NCBI GenBank assembly: GCA_012839035.1
Contig: DUOB01000133.1
Coordinates: 1 to 58,053 of the forward strand
Reading direction: 5' to 3'
DNA: 58,053 nucleotides
DNA from: Propionibacterium sp.
GTDB taxonomy: Bacteria > Actinomycetota > Actinomycetes > Propionibacteriales > Propionibacteriaceae
Part shown: positions 9,576 to 18,824 of the stretch, in pieces
Position numbering within the stretch: the first letter of the stretch is position 1
How the letters are laid out: each line of letters begins with the position of its first letter
Position numbers and translations under genes: made by a program
Notes under the pieces: model-generated
The model's input: only the letters and a program-made list of their open reading frames with translations
Database searches by the model: none
What the model was told of the DNA's origin: nothing

Positions 9576-10655
9576 ATGCTTGATCTCGATGCCATCCGCG
9601 CTCTGCCGAAGGTAGCCCTGCACGACCATCTCGACGGCGGCGTACGCCCGCAAACCCTCCTCGACATCGCTGCCGAGGTTGACCGCTCCCTGCCGGCCAC
9701 GTCCGCTCCCGAGCTCGCGGACTGGTTCTTCGAGGCCGCTGACTCGGGGTCCCTGGTGCGATACCTGGAGACCTTCGACCACACGATCGCCGTCATGCAA
9801 CGCCCGGCGGATCTGCAGCGGATCGCCCGGGAGTTCGTCGAGGACCAGGCGGCGGACGGAGTCGTGTACGCCGAGGCCCGCTGGGCTCCCGAACAGCACG
9901 TGGCCGGCGGAATGACGCTGGAGGAAGCCGTCGGCGCGGTCCGGGACGGACTGCGCGAGGGCATGACGCGCTGCGAAGCCGCAGGGACGCCGATCATCGC
10001 GCGCCAGATCATCAGCGCGATGCGGCAGAACGACCGAGGTCTCGAGATCGCCGAGCTCGCGGTGGCCGAGCGGGAGGCGCTCGTCGGAGGATTCGACATC
10101 GCCGGACCGGAGGACGGCTTCCCGCCGAGCCGGCTGGCGGACGCCTTCCGGTGGCTGGCGCGGCACAACCTGCCCTGCACGATCCACGCGGGTGAGGCGG
10201 CCGGGGTGGAGTCCATCTGGGAAGCGGTGCAGATGATGGGGGCGGACCGGATCGGTCACGGTGTCCGGATCGTCGAGGACCTCGTGGGCGGTGAGGTGGT
10301 GCCGGGCTCGTTGGCGGCGTACCTTCGCGATCGCCGCATCACCCTCGAGGTCTGCCCGACCTCGAACCTCCAGACCGGGATTGCCGGCACCTACGTGGAG
10401 CATCCCTTCGGCCTTCTCGATCGGCTCGGCTTCGCGGTGACGGTGTCCTGCGACAATCGGTTGATGAGCCGCACGTCGCTCTCGCAGGAGTTCGCCCACC
10501 TCGTGGAGGCGTTCGGTTATGGGGTCGCGGACCTGCACCGCTTCACCGACACCGCGCTCGACGCGACATTCCTCGACCGGCCCGAGCGGGAGCGCCTGCG
10601 CGCGCTCGTTGCAGCGGCCTATTCAGCCGCTCAGCAGGCCCCCGCGCGTCGGTGA
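9576..10655 (+). CDS. add: Adenosine deaminase
   Basis: A 359-residue TIM-barrel zinc enzyme converting adenosine or deoxyadenosine to inosine or deoxyinosine. HDHLDGG (16-22) gives zinc ligands His16 and His18; CTIHAGEAAG contains the third His and the catalytic Glu; RIGHGVRI and TVSCDNR hold the remaining catalytic His and Asp. The start at 9576 places the first motif where family members have it. No strong ribosome site precedes it, but CAGAAT ends 6 nt upstream, matching the leaderless pattern seen elsewhere here. It follows ctaD by 26 nt, yet by function belongs with the nucleoside importer and PNP. Confidence 0.93.
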   Translation: MLDLDAIRALPKVALHDHLDGGVRPQTLLDIAAEVDRSLPATSAPELADWFFEAADSGSLVRYLETFDHTIAVMQRPADLQRIAREFVEDQAADGVVYAEARWAPEQHVAGGMTLEEAVGAVRDGLREGMTRCEAAGTPIIARQIISAMRQNDRGLEIAELAVAEREALVGGFDIAGPEDGFPPSRLADAFRWLARHNLPCTIHAGEAAGVESIWEAVQMMGADRIGHGVRIVEDLVGGEVVPGSLAAYLRDRRITLEVCPTSNLQTGIAGTYVEHPFGLLDRLGFAVTVSCDNRLMSRTSLSQEFAHLVEAFGYGVADLHRFTDTALDATFLDRPERERLRALVAAAYSAAQQAPARR

Positions 10656-10744
10656 CATTGCCCACCCACTGGGGCGCCTTTCCTTAACCAGCAAGAACAG
10701 CGTAAGCTCGCGGAATCAGGGTCTGTGGACGCGGGAGGGTGAAC

Positions 10745-13700
10745 ATGGGACTCGGGAAGTTCGTGTTGAGTTGGCCGGGATTGCGCCAAGTGACGAGCGG
10801 CGACTTCTTCGGTCGAGGCCCATCGGTGACAAGCCCCACGACACAGAACATCGGGAGTCCTCGCATCCATGAGGCCGACTCCGTCGCTCGCAGCGTGTGC
10901 CCCTATTGCGCGGTCGGTTGCGGCCAGAAGGTCTTTGTGAAGGATGGCAAGGTCATCCAGATCGAGGGTGACAAGGATTCCCCGATCTCGCGCGGTCGCC
11001 TGTGCCCGAAGGGCTCGGCGAGCGAGCAGTTGATCAACGCGCCCAACCGCGTCACCACCGTGCTCTATCGGCGCCCGCACGGCACCGAGTGGGAGCACCT
11101 GGATCTTGATACCGCGATCGACATGGTGACCGACCGCTTCCTGGAGGCGCGTCGCAACCACTGGGAGGACGAGGACGATCAGGGTCGCCCCCTCAACCGC
11201 ACGATGGGCATTGCTGCTCTCGGAGGCGCGACGCTGGACAACGAAGAGAACTATCTGATCAAGAAGCTCTTCACGGCGGCCGGGGCGATACAGATCGAGA
11301 ACCAGGCGCGCATTTGACACAGCGCCACGGTTCCCGGTCTGGGAGCCTCGTTTGGGCGTGGCGGCGCCACTCAGCCCGTGCAGGATCTTGCGAACGCCGA
11401 TTGCATCATCATCATGGGATCCAATATGGCGGAGGCCCACCCCGTTGGTTTCCAATGGGTGACTGAGGCCAAGTTGCGGGGGGCGCGGGTTATCCACGTC
11501 GATCCCCGTTTCACCCGGACATCCGCGCAGTCGGACCGGCACATCCCGATCCGGATCGGTGCTGACATCGCCGTGCTCGGTGGACTCATCAACCACGTGC
11601 TCAGCAATGACCTCTGGTTCCACGAATACGTGCTGCATTACACGAATGCGGCGACGATCGTGTCCGAGGACTTCCTGGACACGGAGGACCTGGATGGCGT
11701 CTATTCGGGCTGGGATCCGGAGAAGCGTTCCTATGACCTCACGAGTTGGTCGTACGCAGAGCCCGGCGGCGGAAAGATCGAAGGCGCGGGCGACGGTCAG
11801 GCGGACGGGGACCAGCAGGCCAAGGCGGCCGGTGGGGAGACCCTCGGTGCCGCAGGGCCTTCGCTGGAGCACGGTCAGGTGCTGCGGGACGAAACCCTGC
11901 AGGATCCGCGTTGTGTGTTCCAGATCCTCAAGCGCCACTTCGCGCGCTATACGCCCGAAATGGTGGCCGAGGTGTCCGGGATCAGCGAGGAGGACTTCGC
12001 CTATCTGGCGGATTCCCTCGTGCAGAACTCGGGCCGCGAGCGCACGACCTCGTTCTGTTACGCGGTCGGCTGGACGCAGCACTCCGATGGCGCCCAGATG
12101 ATCCGGACGGCAGGCATCCTGCAGCTCCTGATGGGCAACGTCGGTCGCCCCGGCAGCGGCATCATGGCGCTGCGCGGTCACGCGTCGATCCAGGGCTCGA
12201 CGGACATCCCGACGCTCTACAACCTGCTGCCCGGCTATCTGCCGATGCCGATGGTGGGCGAACACGACACGCTCGAGGACTACATCGAGTCGGCGGGGTC
12301 GAAGGACCAGAAGGGTTATTGGGCGAACGCTGATGCCTACACGATCAGCCTGCTCAAGGCCTGGTTCGGTGACAAGGCGACAGCGGAGAACAACTACTAC
12401 TACGACCGGCTGCCACGCCTGAGCGGTGCCCACGGCACCTATCAGACCGTGTTGTCGATGCTGGACGGCGAGATCGACGGATACTTCGTGCTGGGTCAGA
12501 ACCCGGCGGTGGCCTCCGCGCACTCGAAGATCCAGCGCAAGGCTCTGGCCGGCCTGAAGTGGCTCGTGGTCCGCGACCTGCGGCTCATCGAGACCGCGAC
12601 GTTCTGGAAGGACTCGGCGGAGATCCAGAGCGGCGAGCTGGTGACGGAGGACATCGCGACCGAGGTGTTCTTCATGCCGGCCGCCACGCACGTGGAGAAG
12701 GCCGGAACGTTCACCCAGACCCAGCGACTGGTCCAGTGGCGCGAGAAGGCACTCGACCCGCCGGGTGACTGCCAGCCGGAGCTCGAGTTCTTCCACGAGC
12801 TCGGTGTGCGCATCCGCCAGCGGCTGGCCGACTCGACCGACCCACGTGATCAGGCCCTGCTCGACATGACCTGGGACTATCCGCGCGATGAGCACGGTGA
12901 GGTTGACCCGGAATACGTGCTGCAGGAGATCAACGGGCGGTTCGTCGGCGGTGAACGTGACGGCGAGTTGCTGTCGACGTTCAACGAGATGCGGGCCGAT
13001 GGCTCGACCTCGGGCGGCTGCTGGATCTATACCGGCATTTATGCGGGTGGCATCAACCGGGCCGCGCGCAAGAAGCCGGGCCATGAGCAGGACGAGATGG
13101 CCAGGGAATGGGCCTGGGCCTGGCCTGCCGATCGCCGCATCCTCTACAACCGCGCGTCCGCCGATCCCCAGGGCAAGCCCTGGAGCGAACGCAAGAAGCT
13201 CATGTGGTGGGACGAGGAAAAGGGCCAGTGGGACGGGCCGGACGTGCCGGACTTCCCGCTGACGCTGGCGCCCGGAACGAAGGCCGAACCCGGAGCCACC
13301 GGTCCGGCTGCGCTCGAGGGCGACGACGTGTTCATCATGCAGCCGGACGGCAAGGGGTGGCTCTATGCGCCTCGTGGTCTGGTCGACGGCCCGATGCCGA
13401 CGCACTATGAGCCGGCGGAGTCCCCGGTGACCAACCCGCTCTATGGGGTGCAGGCGAACCCGACCAAGGAGATGTTCCACAGGCCGGACAACCGTCTGGT
13501 GCAGGGTGAGAAGGCAGAAGCGGTTTATCCCTATGTCTTCACGACCTATCGCCTGACCGAGCACCACACGGCGGGTGGCATGAGCCGGTTCCTGCCCTAT
13601 CTGGCCGAGCTACAGCCGGAGATGTTCTGCGAGATCTCGCCGGAACTCGCCGAGGAGCGGGGCCTTGAGAACGGTGGGTGGGCCACGTTGATCAGTCCGC

Positions 13701-14035
13701 GCGCCGCGATCGAGACACGCGTGCTCGTGACGGATCGGGTGCGGCCGGTGCAGTCGGGTGGCCGGACCGTGCATCAGATCGGTCTGCCCTATCACTGGGC
13801 TGTCGGCGACCGCGCGGTCGTCGCCGGTGATGCTGCGAACGACCTGCTGGGCATCGTTCTCGATCCGAACGTGCAGATCCAGGAATCGAAGGTCGGCATG
13901 TGCGACATCCAGCCGGGCAGGCGCCCCCATGGACCCGCCCAGGTCGAGCTGGTGAATGAATATTTGCGGCGATCGGGACTGGAACCAACGGCAGGAGAGC
14001 CAGCCGCAGCCTCAGCCACCCCTGAGGAGGCGTGA
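10745..14035 (+). CDS. fdhA: Formate dehydrogenase catalytic subunit, selenoprotein (Sec191)
   Basis: A 1096-residue molybdenum/tungsten-bis-PGD formate dehydrogenase oxidising formate to CO2. One gene is read through TGA at 11315-11317: the frame continues as ENQARI-U-HSATVPGLGASFGRGG, exactly the Sec context of FDH-N-type enzymes, so Sec191 is the metal ligand. Cys52, Cys55, Cys59 and Cys87 bind an N-terminal [4Fe-4S] cluster; Lys89 follows. Cofactor motifs MGSNMAEAHPVGFQW and VDPRFTRT come after Sec. No twin-arginine signal is visible, so the enzyme is probably cytoplasm-facing. A low-complexity Gly/Asp/Gln insert lies near residues 345-375. ATG 10745 is preferred over GTG 10739, which abuts the GGGAGG. 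An automatic caller would split this gene in two. Confidence 0.95.
11315..11363 (+). promoter_or_regulatory. SECIS element in the formate dehydrogenase mRNA
   Basis: Immediately 3' of the UGA codon the RNA can fold into GGUUCCC-GGUCU-GGGAGCC (11329-11347), with the apical GGUCU loop that SelB recognises and a bulge-prone U in the 5' arm. The loop begins 18 nt after the UGA, the spacing I recall for E. coli fdhF. A lower stem CGCCAC/GUGGCG (11323-11328/11358-11363) closes it across an asymmetric internal loop. Confidence 0.9.
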
Positions 14036-14036
14036 C

Positions 14037-15077
14037 ATGGGCTTCTGGCACAACCAGCTCTCCGGACCGACCAACCCCACGCGGGATGCCGCGTGGGAGG
14101 ACCACCCGAAGCGCAAGGGATTCTTCACCGACACGTCGATCTGCATCGGCTGCAAGGCCTGTGAGGTCGCCTGCAAGGAATGGAACCGCGTCCCGACACG
14201 GACGGCCAAGGAGGGGGAGGGGCACGGTGGCGTCAAGGCGCTGACCGGCAACTCCTATGACAACTCCTCCTCGCTCGGCGCCGACACGTGGCGACACGTG
14301 GCGTTCATCGAGCAGGGACCCGAGCAGCTCGCCCGGGCGCGGCAGAGCGGTTTGGTGAGCCTCGGCATGCCCGGCGTACGCAAGGACGATGCCGAACCCG
14401 CCCCGGCACCCGCGGGCACGAACGGGGAGGCCTCGGACGAACTGCCGCTGGTCCGCTGGCTGATGAGTTCGGACGTCTGCAAGCACTGCACCCACGCCGG
14501 CTGCTTGGACGTCTGCCCGACGGGTGCACTGTTCCGCACCGAGTTCGGCTCCGTGGTCGTCCAGGCCGACGTCTGCAACGGCTGCGGTTATTGCGTCAGC
14601 GCGTGCCCGTTCGGGGTGATCGAACGGCGGAGCAACGGCCTGGTGGAGCTTGCCGACGGCAGCAAGGCCAAGCCGGTCAACGCCGGCAACGCCCAGAAAT
14701 GCACGCTCTGTTATGACCGGATCAAGGCCGGCGAGACACCTGCCTGTGCGCAGACCTGTCCCACCACCAGCATCAAGTTCGGCGATCACGACGAACTGGT
14801 GGTGCTCGCTCGCCAGCGGCTCGAACAACTGCACAGTCAGGGGCACACCGAAGCCCGGCTCTATGGCGCAAACCCGAATGACGGGGTGGGCGGGACTGGC
14901 TCGATCTTCCTGCTCCTCGATGAGCCGGAGGCCTATGGTCTGCCGCCGGATCCGATCGTTCCGACCGCCAAGGTCGGGCGCATGTTCACGATGGCCGGGC
15001 TCGCCGGGACCGCAATGATGGGTGCGGTCGTGTCGGTGTTCGCCGGGCACGCCATTTTCGGCAGGAGGAGTTCATGA
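14037..15077 (+). CDS. Formate dehydrogenase iron-sulfur subunit
   Basis: A 346-residue electron-transfer subunit with four [4Fe-4S] clusters. Cysteine groups are CIGCKACEVAC (Cys36, 39, 42, 46), CKHCTHAGCLDVC, CNGCGYCVSAC and CTLCYDRIKAG...CAQTC, the ferredoxin arrangement of FdnH/HybA-type proteins. A single hydrophobic helix near the C-terminus (FTMAGLAGTAMMGAVVSVFA) anchors it to the membrane, as in FdnH. It would carry electrons from the catalytic subunit to the NrfD-type protein. The ATG at 14037 lies 1 nt after the fdhA stop with GAGGAGG ahead, and its stop overlaps the next start, so expression is coupled. Confidence 0.93.
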   Translation: MGFWHNQLSGPTNPTRDAAWEDHPKRKGFFTDTSICIGCKACEVACKEWNRVPTRTAKEGEGHGGVKALTGNSYDNSSSLGADTWRHVAFIEQGPEQLARARQSGLVSLGMPGVRKDDAEPAPAPAGTNGEASDELPLVRWLMSSDVCKHCTHAGCLDVCPTGALFRTEFGSVVVQADVCNGCGYCVSACPFGVIERRSNGLVELADGSKAKPVNAGNAQKCTLCYDRIKAGETPACAQTCPTTSIKFGDHDELVVLARQRLEQLHSQGHTEARLYGANPNDGVGGTGSIFLLLDEPEAYGLPPDPIVPTAKVGRMFTMAGLAGTAMMGAVVSVFAGHAIFGRRSS

Positions 15078-16171
15078 CCGCTCCCGGTGCCAGCACGAAA
15101 ACCAGTGCGACCCGGCCGCTCGATTCCGACCGCCCGCCGGCACCGCCCCGGTTGCCCGGCGAGCGGCGCAAGCGCCGCAGGGGGGGCGATCCCCACTCGA
15201 TGGTGCCCGAGGCGGAATTCCGCAGCTATTACGGCCAGCCCGTGATCAAGGCCCCGCCGTGGGAGTGGCCCATCCCGGCCTATCTCTTCCTCGGCGGACT
15301 CGCCGCCGGCTCCGGCTTGGTGTCGGCCGGCGGACACTTCATCGGGTTGGACAAGCTCCGGACCCGGGGGCGATGGGCCGCCATCACCTCGGTGGCCGCC
15401 GGCGGTGTGGCTCTGGCCGCTGACCTCGGGCGACCCGAACGCGCGGCCAACATGATGCGTACGGTGAAGCTCACGTCCCCGATGTCGGTGGGTTCGTGGA
15501 TTCTGGCCGGGTTCGGCGCCTTCGCCGGTGTCGGGGTCGGTCTCGAATTCTTCCGTCGCTGGCTGCCCAAGGACGGTGGCGTCGCCCACCACCTCGTCGA
15601 GTTCATCGACGGTGTGGCCGCGGCAGGATCGGCGTTCTTCGCGCCGCCGCTGGCTGCGTACACGGGCGTTCTCCTCTCCGACACCGCGCTGCCGACCTGG
15701 CACGAGGCCTACCGCGAGCTGCCGTTCGTGTTCGTGAGCTCCGGCATGGCCGCCGGCTCAGGCCTGGCCATGATCACCACGCCGCCGTCGGAGACCGCTC
15801 CGGCCCGGACCCTCGCGGTCCTCGGCGCGGCCGTCGAACTCGTGGCCGGCGAGATGATGACCAAACGGCTCGGGGAGCTGGCAGAGCCCTACCACGAGGA
15901 ACCCGCGAAGACCCTGCACACGGCGTCCAAGGTCTTCACGGTCCTGGGCGGGCTCGGCGCAGCAGTGCTCGGCAAGACGCGACTCGGTGGCATCCTCTCC
16001 GGTGCCGCGCTTCTGGCCGGTTCCGCAACGACACGCTTCAGCATTTTCGAGGCCGGCATGAAGTCGGCGGAGGACCCGAAGTACACGATCAAGCCCCAGC
16101 GCGCCCGGGCGGCCAAGGCCGCCGAGGCGGGACGGGGCATCACCCAGCCGGGTGGGGAGTGGCCCACCTGA
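15074..16171 (+). CDS. NrfD/PsrC-family membrane subunit of formate dehydrogenase
   Basis: A 365-residue polytopic membrane protein. After a basic, proline-rich N-terminus (to about 55), PPWEWPIPAYLFLGGLAAGSG opens the NrfD fold, followed by GRPERAANMMRTVKLTSPMSVGSW, both typical of NrfD/PsrC quinone-reactive subunits. Seven or eight hydrophobic stretches can be drawn. It replaces the haem b cytochrome FdnI of enteric enzymes, so electrons from formate would enter the menaquinone pool, or a membrane partner, without haem. It overlaps the iron-sulfur gene as ATGA and ends at a strong hairpin before the convergent selD. Confidence 0.88.
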   Translation: MTAPGASTKTSATRPLDSDRPPAPPRLPGERRKRRRGGDPHSMVPEAEFRSYYGQPVIKAPPWEWPIPAYLFLGGLAAGSGLVSAGGHFIGLDKLRTRGRWAAITSVAAGGVALAADLGRPERAANMMRTVKLTSPMSVGSWILAGFGAFAGVGVGLEFFRRWLPKDGGVAHHLVEFIDGVAAAGSAFFAPPLAAYTGVLLSDTALPTWHEAYRELPFVFVSSGMAAGSGLAMITTPPSETAPARTLAVLGAAVELVAGEMMTKRLGELAEPYHEEPAKTLHTASKVFTVLGGLGAAVLGKTRLGGILSGAALLAGSATTRFSIFEAGMKSAEDPKYTIKPQRARAAKAAEAGRGITQPGGEWPT

Positions 16172-16177
16172 CCGACC

Positions 16178-16205
16178 CCGGGTGCGCTGATCTCGGCGCA
16201 CCCGG
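16178..16205. terminator. Bidirectional hairpin between formate dehydrogenase and selD
   Basis: CCGGGTGCGC (16178-16187) and GCGCACCCGG (16196-16205) form a perfect 10-bp stem with an 8-nt loop in the 59-nt gap between convergent genes. It can act on both strands; no U-run is present. Confidence 0.7.
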
Positions 16206-16209
16206 ATCA

Positions 16210-16244
16210 GGTCAGCGGACGCGGACTGGGTCAGCGGACGCGGA
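16210..16244. repeat. 16-bp direct repeat duplicating the selD 3' end
   Basis: GGTCAGCGGACGCGGA occurs at 16210-16225 and 16229-16244, period 19. The second copy contains the last two sense codons and the stop of selD, so the first copy is a duplicate of that terminus just outside the gene. Confidence 0.8.
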
Positions 16245-17214
16245 TCACCGGCGACTGCTCGGGGACGAGTTCGCCGATCACAGTCCCACCGGGGATCTCT
16301 CCCGCGACCAACAAACCACCGGACGTCTGGGCGTCGGCGAGCAGGATCATGTCCTCTTCGCTCAGGTTCGCTTCCACGTGCGGCCCGACCCAGTCGAGGT
16401 TGCGCCGGCTGCCACCCGGGATGAACCCTGCGGCCAGTGATTCGCGCGCATCCGCCAGGACCGGCACGGCCGCATGGTCGATGACCGCGGAGACGCCCGA
16501 GGCGCGGCACATCTTGTACAGGTGGCCCAGCAGGCCGAACCCGGTCACATCCGTCGCGGCCCTGACGCCGGCAGCCAGCGCCGCCTGTGCGGCCTGATCG
16601 TTGAGAGTGACCATCGACTCGATCGCCTGCGGGAACGTGTCGCCCGTGGCCTTGTGCCGGTTGTTCAGCACCCCGACACCGATCGGCTTCGTCAGTGACA
16701 GCGGGAGCCCGGCCTCCGCCGCGTCGTTGCGGAGCAGCGTGTCCTTGTAGCCGCGCCCGGTCACGGCAACGCCGTAGATGGGTTCCGGGTTGTCGATCGA
16801 GTGACCGCCGGCGAGCGGAATGCCCGCCTGCTGGCAGACCTCGAGACCACCGCGCAGCACCTCGCGGGCGATCTCGACCGGCAGGACGCCGCGTGGCCAG
16901 CCGAGAATGTTGATGCCGAGGATCGGGACGCCACCCATGGCGTACACATCGCTCAACGCATTCGCCGCCGCGATCCGGCCCCAGTCGAACGGGTCGTCCA
17001 CCACCGGGGTGAAGAAGTCCGTCGTCGAGATCGCGACCTCGCCGTTGTCACCGAACAGCACGGCGCACGCATCGTCACCATCGTCCAACCCGACCACGAG
17101 GTCGTCGGAGGGCATTCCGATCAGCCCGGCCACCATCTGTTCGAGCTCTCCGGGCGGGATCTTGCAGGCGCATCCGCCACCGTGGGCATAACCGGTCAAC
17201 CGTTTCGTTTCCAT
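16231..17214 (-). CDS. selD: Selenide, water dikinase (selenophosphate synthetase)
   Basis: A 327-residue enzyme making selenophosphate, the selenium donor for Sec-tRNA synthesis, from selenide and ATP. The N-terminal loop GGGCACK holds the catalytic Cys (Cys15 from this start) and Lys (Lys18); Cys, not Sec, occupies the active position. DDGDDACAV, a TTDFFTP segment and a GGHSIDNPEP motif are the ATP/Mg and AIRS-fold signatures. I start at ATG 17214 because TAAGGT on this strand ends 7 nt upstream, implying a leaderless mRNA; a GTG at 17223 would overlap that box. It diverges from selC and converges on the formate dehydrogenase operon. Confidence 0.95.
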   Translation of the reverse strand: METKRLTGYAHGGGCACKIPPGELEQMVAGLIGMPSDDLVVGLDDGDDACAVLFGDNGEVAISTTDFFTPVVDDPFDWGRIAAANALSDVYAMGGVPILGINILGWPRGVLPVEIAREVLRGGLEVCQQAGIPLAGGHSIDNPEPIYGVAVTGRGYKDTLLRNDAAEAGLPLSLTKPIGVGVLNNRHKATGDTFPQAIESMVTLNDQAAQAALAAGVRAATDVTGFGLLGHLYKMCRASGVSAVIDHAAVPVLADARESLAAGFIPGGSRRNLDWVGPHVEANLSEEDMILLADAQTSGGLLVAGEIPGGTVIGELVPEQSPVIRVR

Positions 17215-17219
17215 GCGGA

Positions 17220-17256
17220 CCACCTTATGGGTCAGTGATCACGGTGGCTAAGGTGG
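17220..17256. promoter_or_regulatory. Dyad-symmetric divergent promoter of selD and selC
   Basis: CCACCTTA (17220-17227) and TAAGGTGG (17249-17256) are perfect inverted copies facing outward around the palindrome GTGATCAC (17235-17242). Each contains TAAGGT, a -10 box: on the minus strand 7 nt before the selD ATG, on the plus strand 12 nt before tRNA-Sec. The central palindrome could be an operator controlling both genes (inference). Confidence 0.6.
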
Positions 17257-17266
17257 TTCACGGCGG

Positions 17267-17362
17267 GGAGGCGTATGGGTACCTGGTGGGCCCCCCAGTC
17301 TTCAAAACTGGCGAGACCGAGCAGCTCGGTCTGGCGGGTTCGATTCCCGTCCGCCTCCGCCA
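17267..17362 (+). tRNA. selC: tRNA-Sec (anticodon UCA)
   Basis: A 96-nt selenocysteine tRNA, longer than any normal tRNA. The acceptor GGAGGCG pairs with CGCCTCC; the anticodon arm CCAGT-CTTCAAA-ACTGG gives UCA, which reads UGA; the extra arm AGACCGAG/CTCGGTCT has 8 bp; the T arm GCGGG-TTCGATT-CCCGT is regular; G-CCA is encoded. It lies between divergent selD and selA, as expected for a dedicated locus serving the formate dehydrogenase UGA. Confidence 0.97.
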
Positions 17363-17370
17363 AGACTTCG

Positions 17371-17388
17371 GCCCGGCCTGTTCCGGGC
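17371..17388 (+). terminator. Hairpin in the selC trailer
   Basis: GCCCGG (17371-17376) and CCGGGC (17383-17388) form a 6-bp stem with a 6-nt loop 8 nt after tRNA-Sec. It may terminate part of the transcription or mark a processing site, while the rest continues into selA 41 nt later. Confidence 0.45.
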
Positions 17389-17429
17389 CCGGCCCGTAGG
17401 CCGGTCCAGTCACTTGAGCAGGAGGACGC

Positions 17430-18824
17430 GTGACCGACGACCCGCGGCGACACATTCCGCGCACGGATCAGCTTCTGGCCCGGCCGGCACTGGTCGAGGC
17501 AGCGGAGCGGCTCGGTCCCGATGCCGTCCGCGAGGCTGTCCGGTCGGCCCAGTCGGCGGCTCGGACGGGAGAGCTTCCCGTCACCGAGGTGGGGGAGTAC
17601 GCGGAGTCCCTGCTGGCCGGCCCGCCGGCGCTGGGTCCGGTCCTCAACGCCACCGGCATCGTGATCCACACGAATCTCGGTCGCGCTCCGTTGTCCGATG
17701 AGGCGACAGCCGCGTTGGGTGCGGCGGCGGGCTATACCGATGTCGAGCTGGACCTGGCGACCGGCAAGCGCGCGCGCCGCGGGGCGGAGGCGCTCGATGC
17801 TCTGCGCTTGGCGTGCCCGACGGCCGAGGACGCGCTGGTCGTCAACAACGGCGCCGCCGCGCTCGTGCTCACGACCACCGCGCTCGCCGCGGGGCGCGAG
17901 GTCATCGTCTCCCGCGGGGAGATGGTCGAGATCGGCGACGGCTTCCGCCTCCACGAACTGATGGCCTCCACGGGTGCCCGGCTGCGGGAGATCGGCACCA
18001 CCAACCGGACCCACCTCGCGGACTATGCCGCCGCGGTCGGGCCGGAGACCGGCTGCATCCTCAAGGTCCATCCCAGCAATTTCCATGTGACCGGATTCAC
18101 CCACTCGGTGCCGCTGCCGGAACTCACAGGGTTCGGTGTCCCGCTCGTGGCGGACCTCGGATCCGGGCTCCTCGCCCACGACCCGGCCCTGCCCGATGAG
18201 CCCGATGCGGCGAGCACGCTCGCCAAGGGCGCCGATCTCGTGATCGCGTCCGGGGACAAGCTGCTGGGTGGCCCGCAGGCAGGCCTGCTGCTCGGACGCG
18301 CCGACCTCATCCATCGCCTGCGTCGTCACCCGCTGGCCCGCGCGGTCCGGATCGACAAGCTCACGCTGGCCGCACTGCACGCCACGCTCACCGGGCCGGT
18401 CCCGCCGGTCACCCGTTATCGCCGCGCCGATCCCGATGCCCTCCGCGAGCGCTGTGAGCGGCTCGCCGACGATCTCGCGGCCGCTCTGGAGGACGTGGGT
18501 GGTGTGGCGTCGTCCTTTGACCCGCTCCACGGATCAGAACACAACAGCCGCGACACACCCCCGATCAGCGTGGTCGCGCACACGGGCCACGTTGGCGGCG
18601 GCGGAGCCCCCGGCGTACCACTGCCGGGCTTCGCCCTCGCACTCCCCGAAGCACTCGCGCCCCTGCTGCGCGCAGGCGATCCCGCAGTGCTCGCCCGCAC
18701 CGACAAGGGGCGGTGCCTGGTGGACCCCCGCTGCATCCCCGACGATCGAGACCCCGACCTCGTCCGAGCTATCGCCCGGGCCTGGCGGACGCAGGCGGAG
18801 CTGGACGAGAAGGAGCCACGATGA
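17430..18824 (+). CDS. selA: L-seryl-tRNA(Sec) selenium transferase
   Basis: A 464-residue PLP enzyme converting seryl-tRNA(Sec) to selenocysteyl-tRNA(Sec) with selenophosphate. NATGIVIHTNLGRAPLS (73-89) is the SelA signature; SGDKLLGGPQAG holds the PLP-binding Lys277; GEMVEIGDGFR and HPSNFHVTGFT are also family-specific. Length matches E. coli SelA. The start is GTG with a CAGGAGGA upstream. It sits 67 nt after selC and overlaps selB by 4 nt (ATGA), so the two proteins are co-translated. A decameric enzyme is expected from the family. Confidence 0.96.
   Translation: MTDDPRRHIPRTDQLLARPALVEAAERLGPDAVREAVRSAQSAARTGELPVTEVGEYAESLLAGPPALGPVLNATGIVIHTNLGRAPLSDEATAALGAAAGYTDVELDLATGKRARRGAEALDALRLACPTAEDALVVNNGAAALVLTTTALAAGREVIVSRGEMVEIGDGFRLHELMASTGARLREIGTTNRTHLADYAAAVGPETGCILKVHPSNFHVTGFTHSVPLPELTGFGVPLVADLGSGLLAHDPALPDEPDAASTLAKGADLVIASGDKLLGGPQAGLLLGRADLIHRLRRHPLARAVRIDKLTLAALHATLTGPVPPVTRYRRADPDALRERCERLADDLAAALEDVGGVASSFDPLHGSEHNSRDTPPISVVAHTGHVGGGGAPGVPLPGFALALPEALAPLLRAGDPAVLARTDKGRCLVDPRCIPDDRDPDLVRAIARAWRTQAELDEKEPR

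Noticed and set aside
8316..10655. 779-codon fusion containing adenosine deaminase
   Set aside because: The N-terminal part is a shadow of ctaD in another frame.
11315..11317. Formate dehydrogenase as a pseudogene or two separate genes
   Set aside because: The UGA sits at the Sec position of the family, has a SECIS hairpin and the sel genes adjoin.
10631..13567. 978-codon minus-strand open frame
   Set aside because: It is a high-GC shadow of the formate dehydrogenase gene with Arg/His/Gly-rich text and no family motif.
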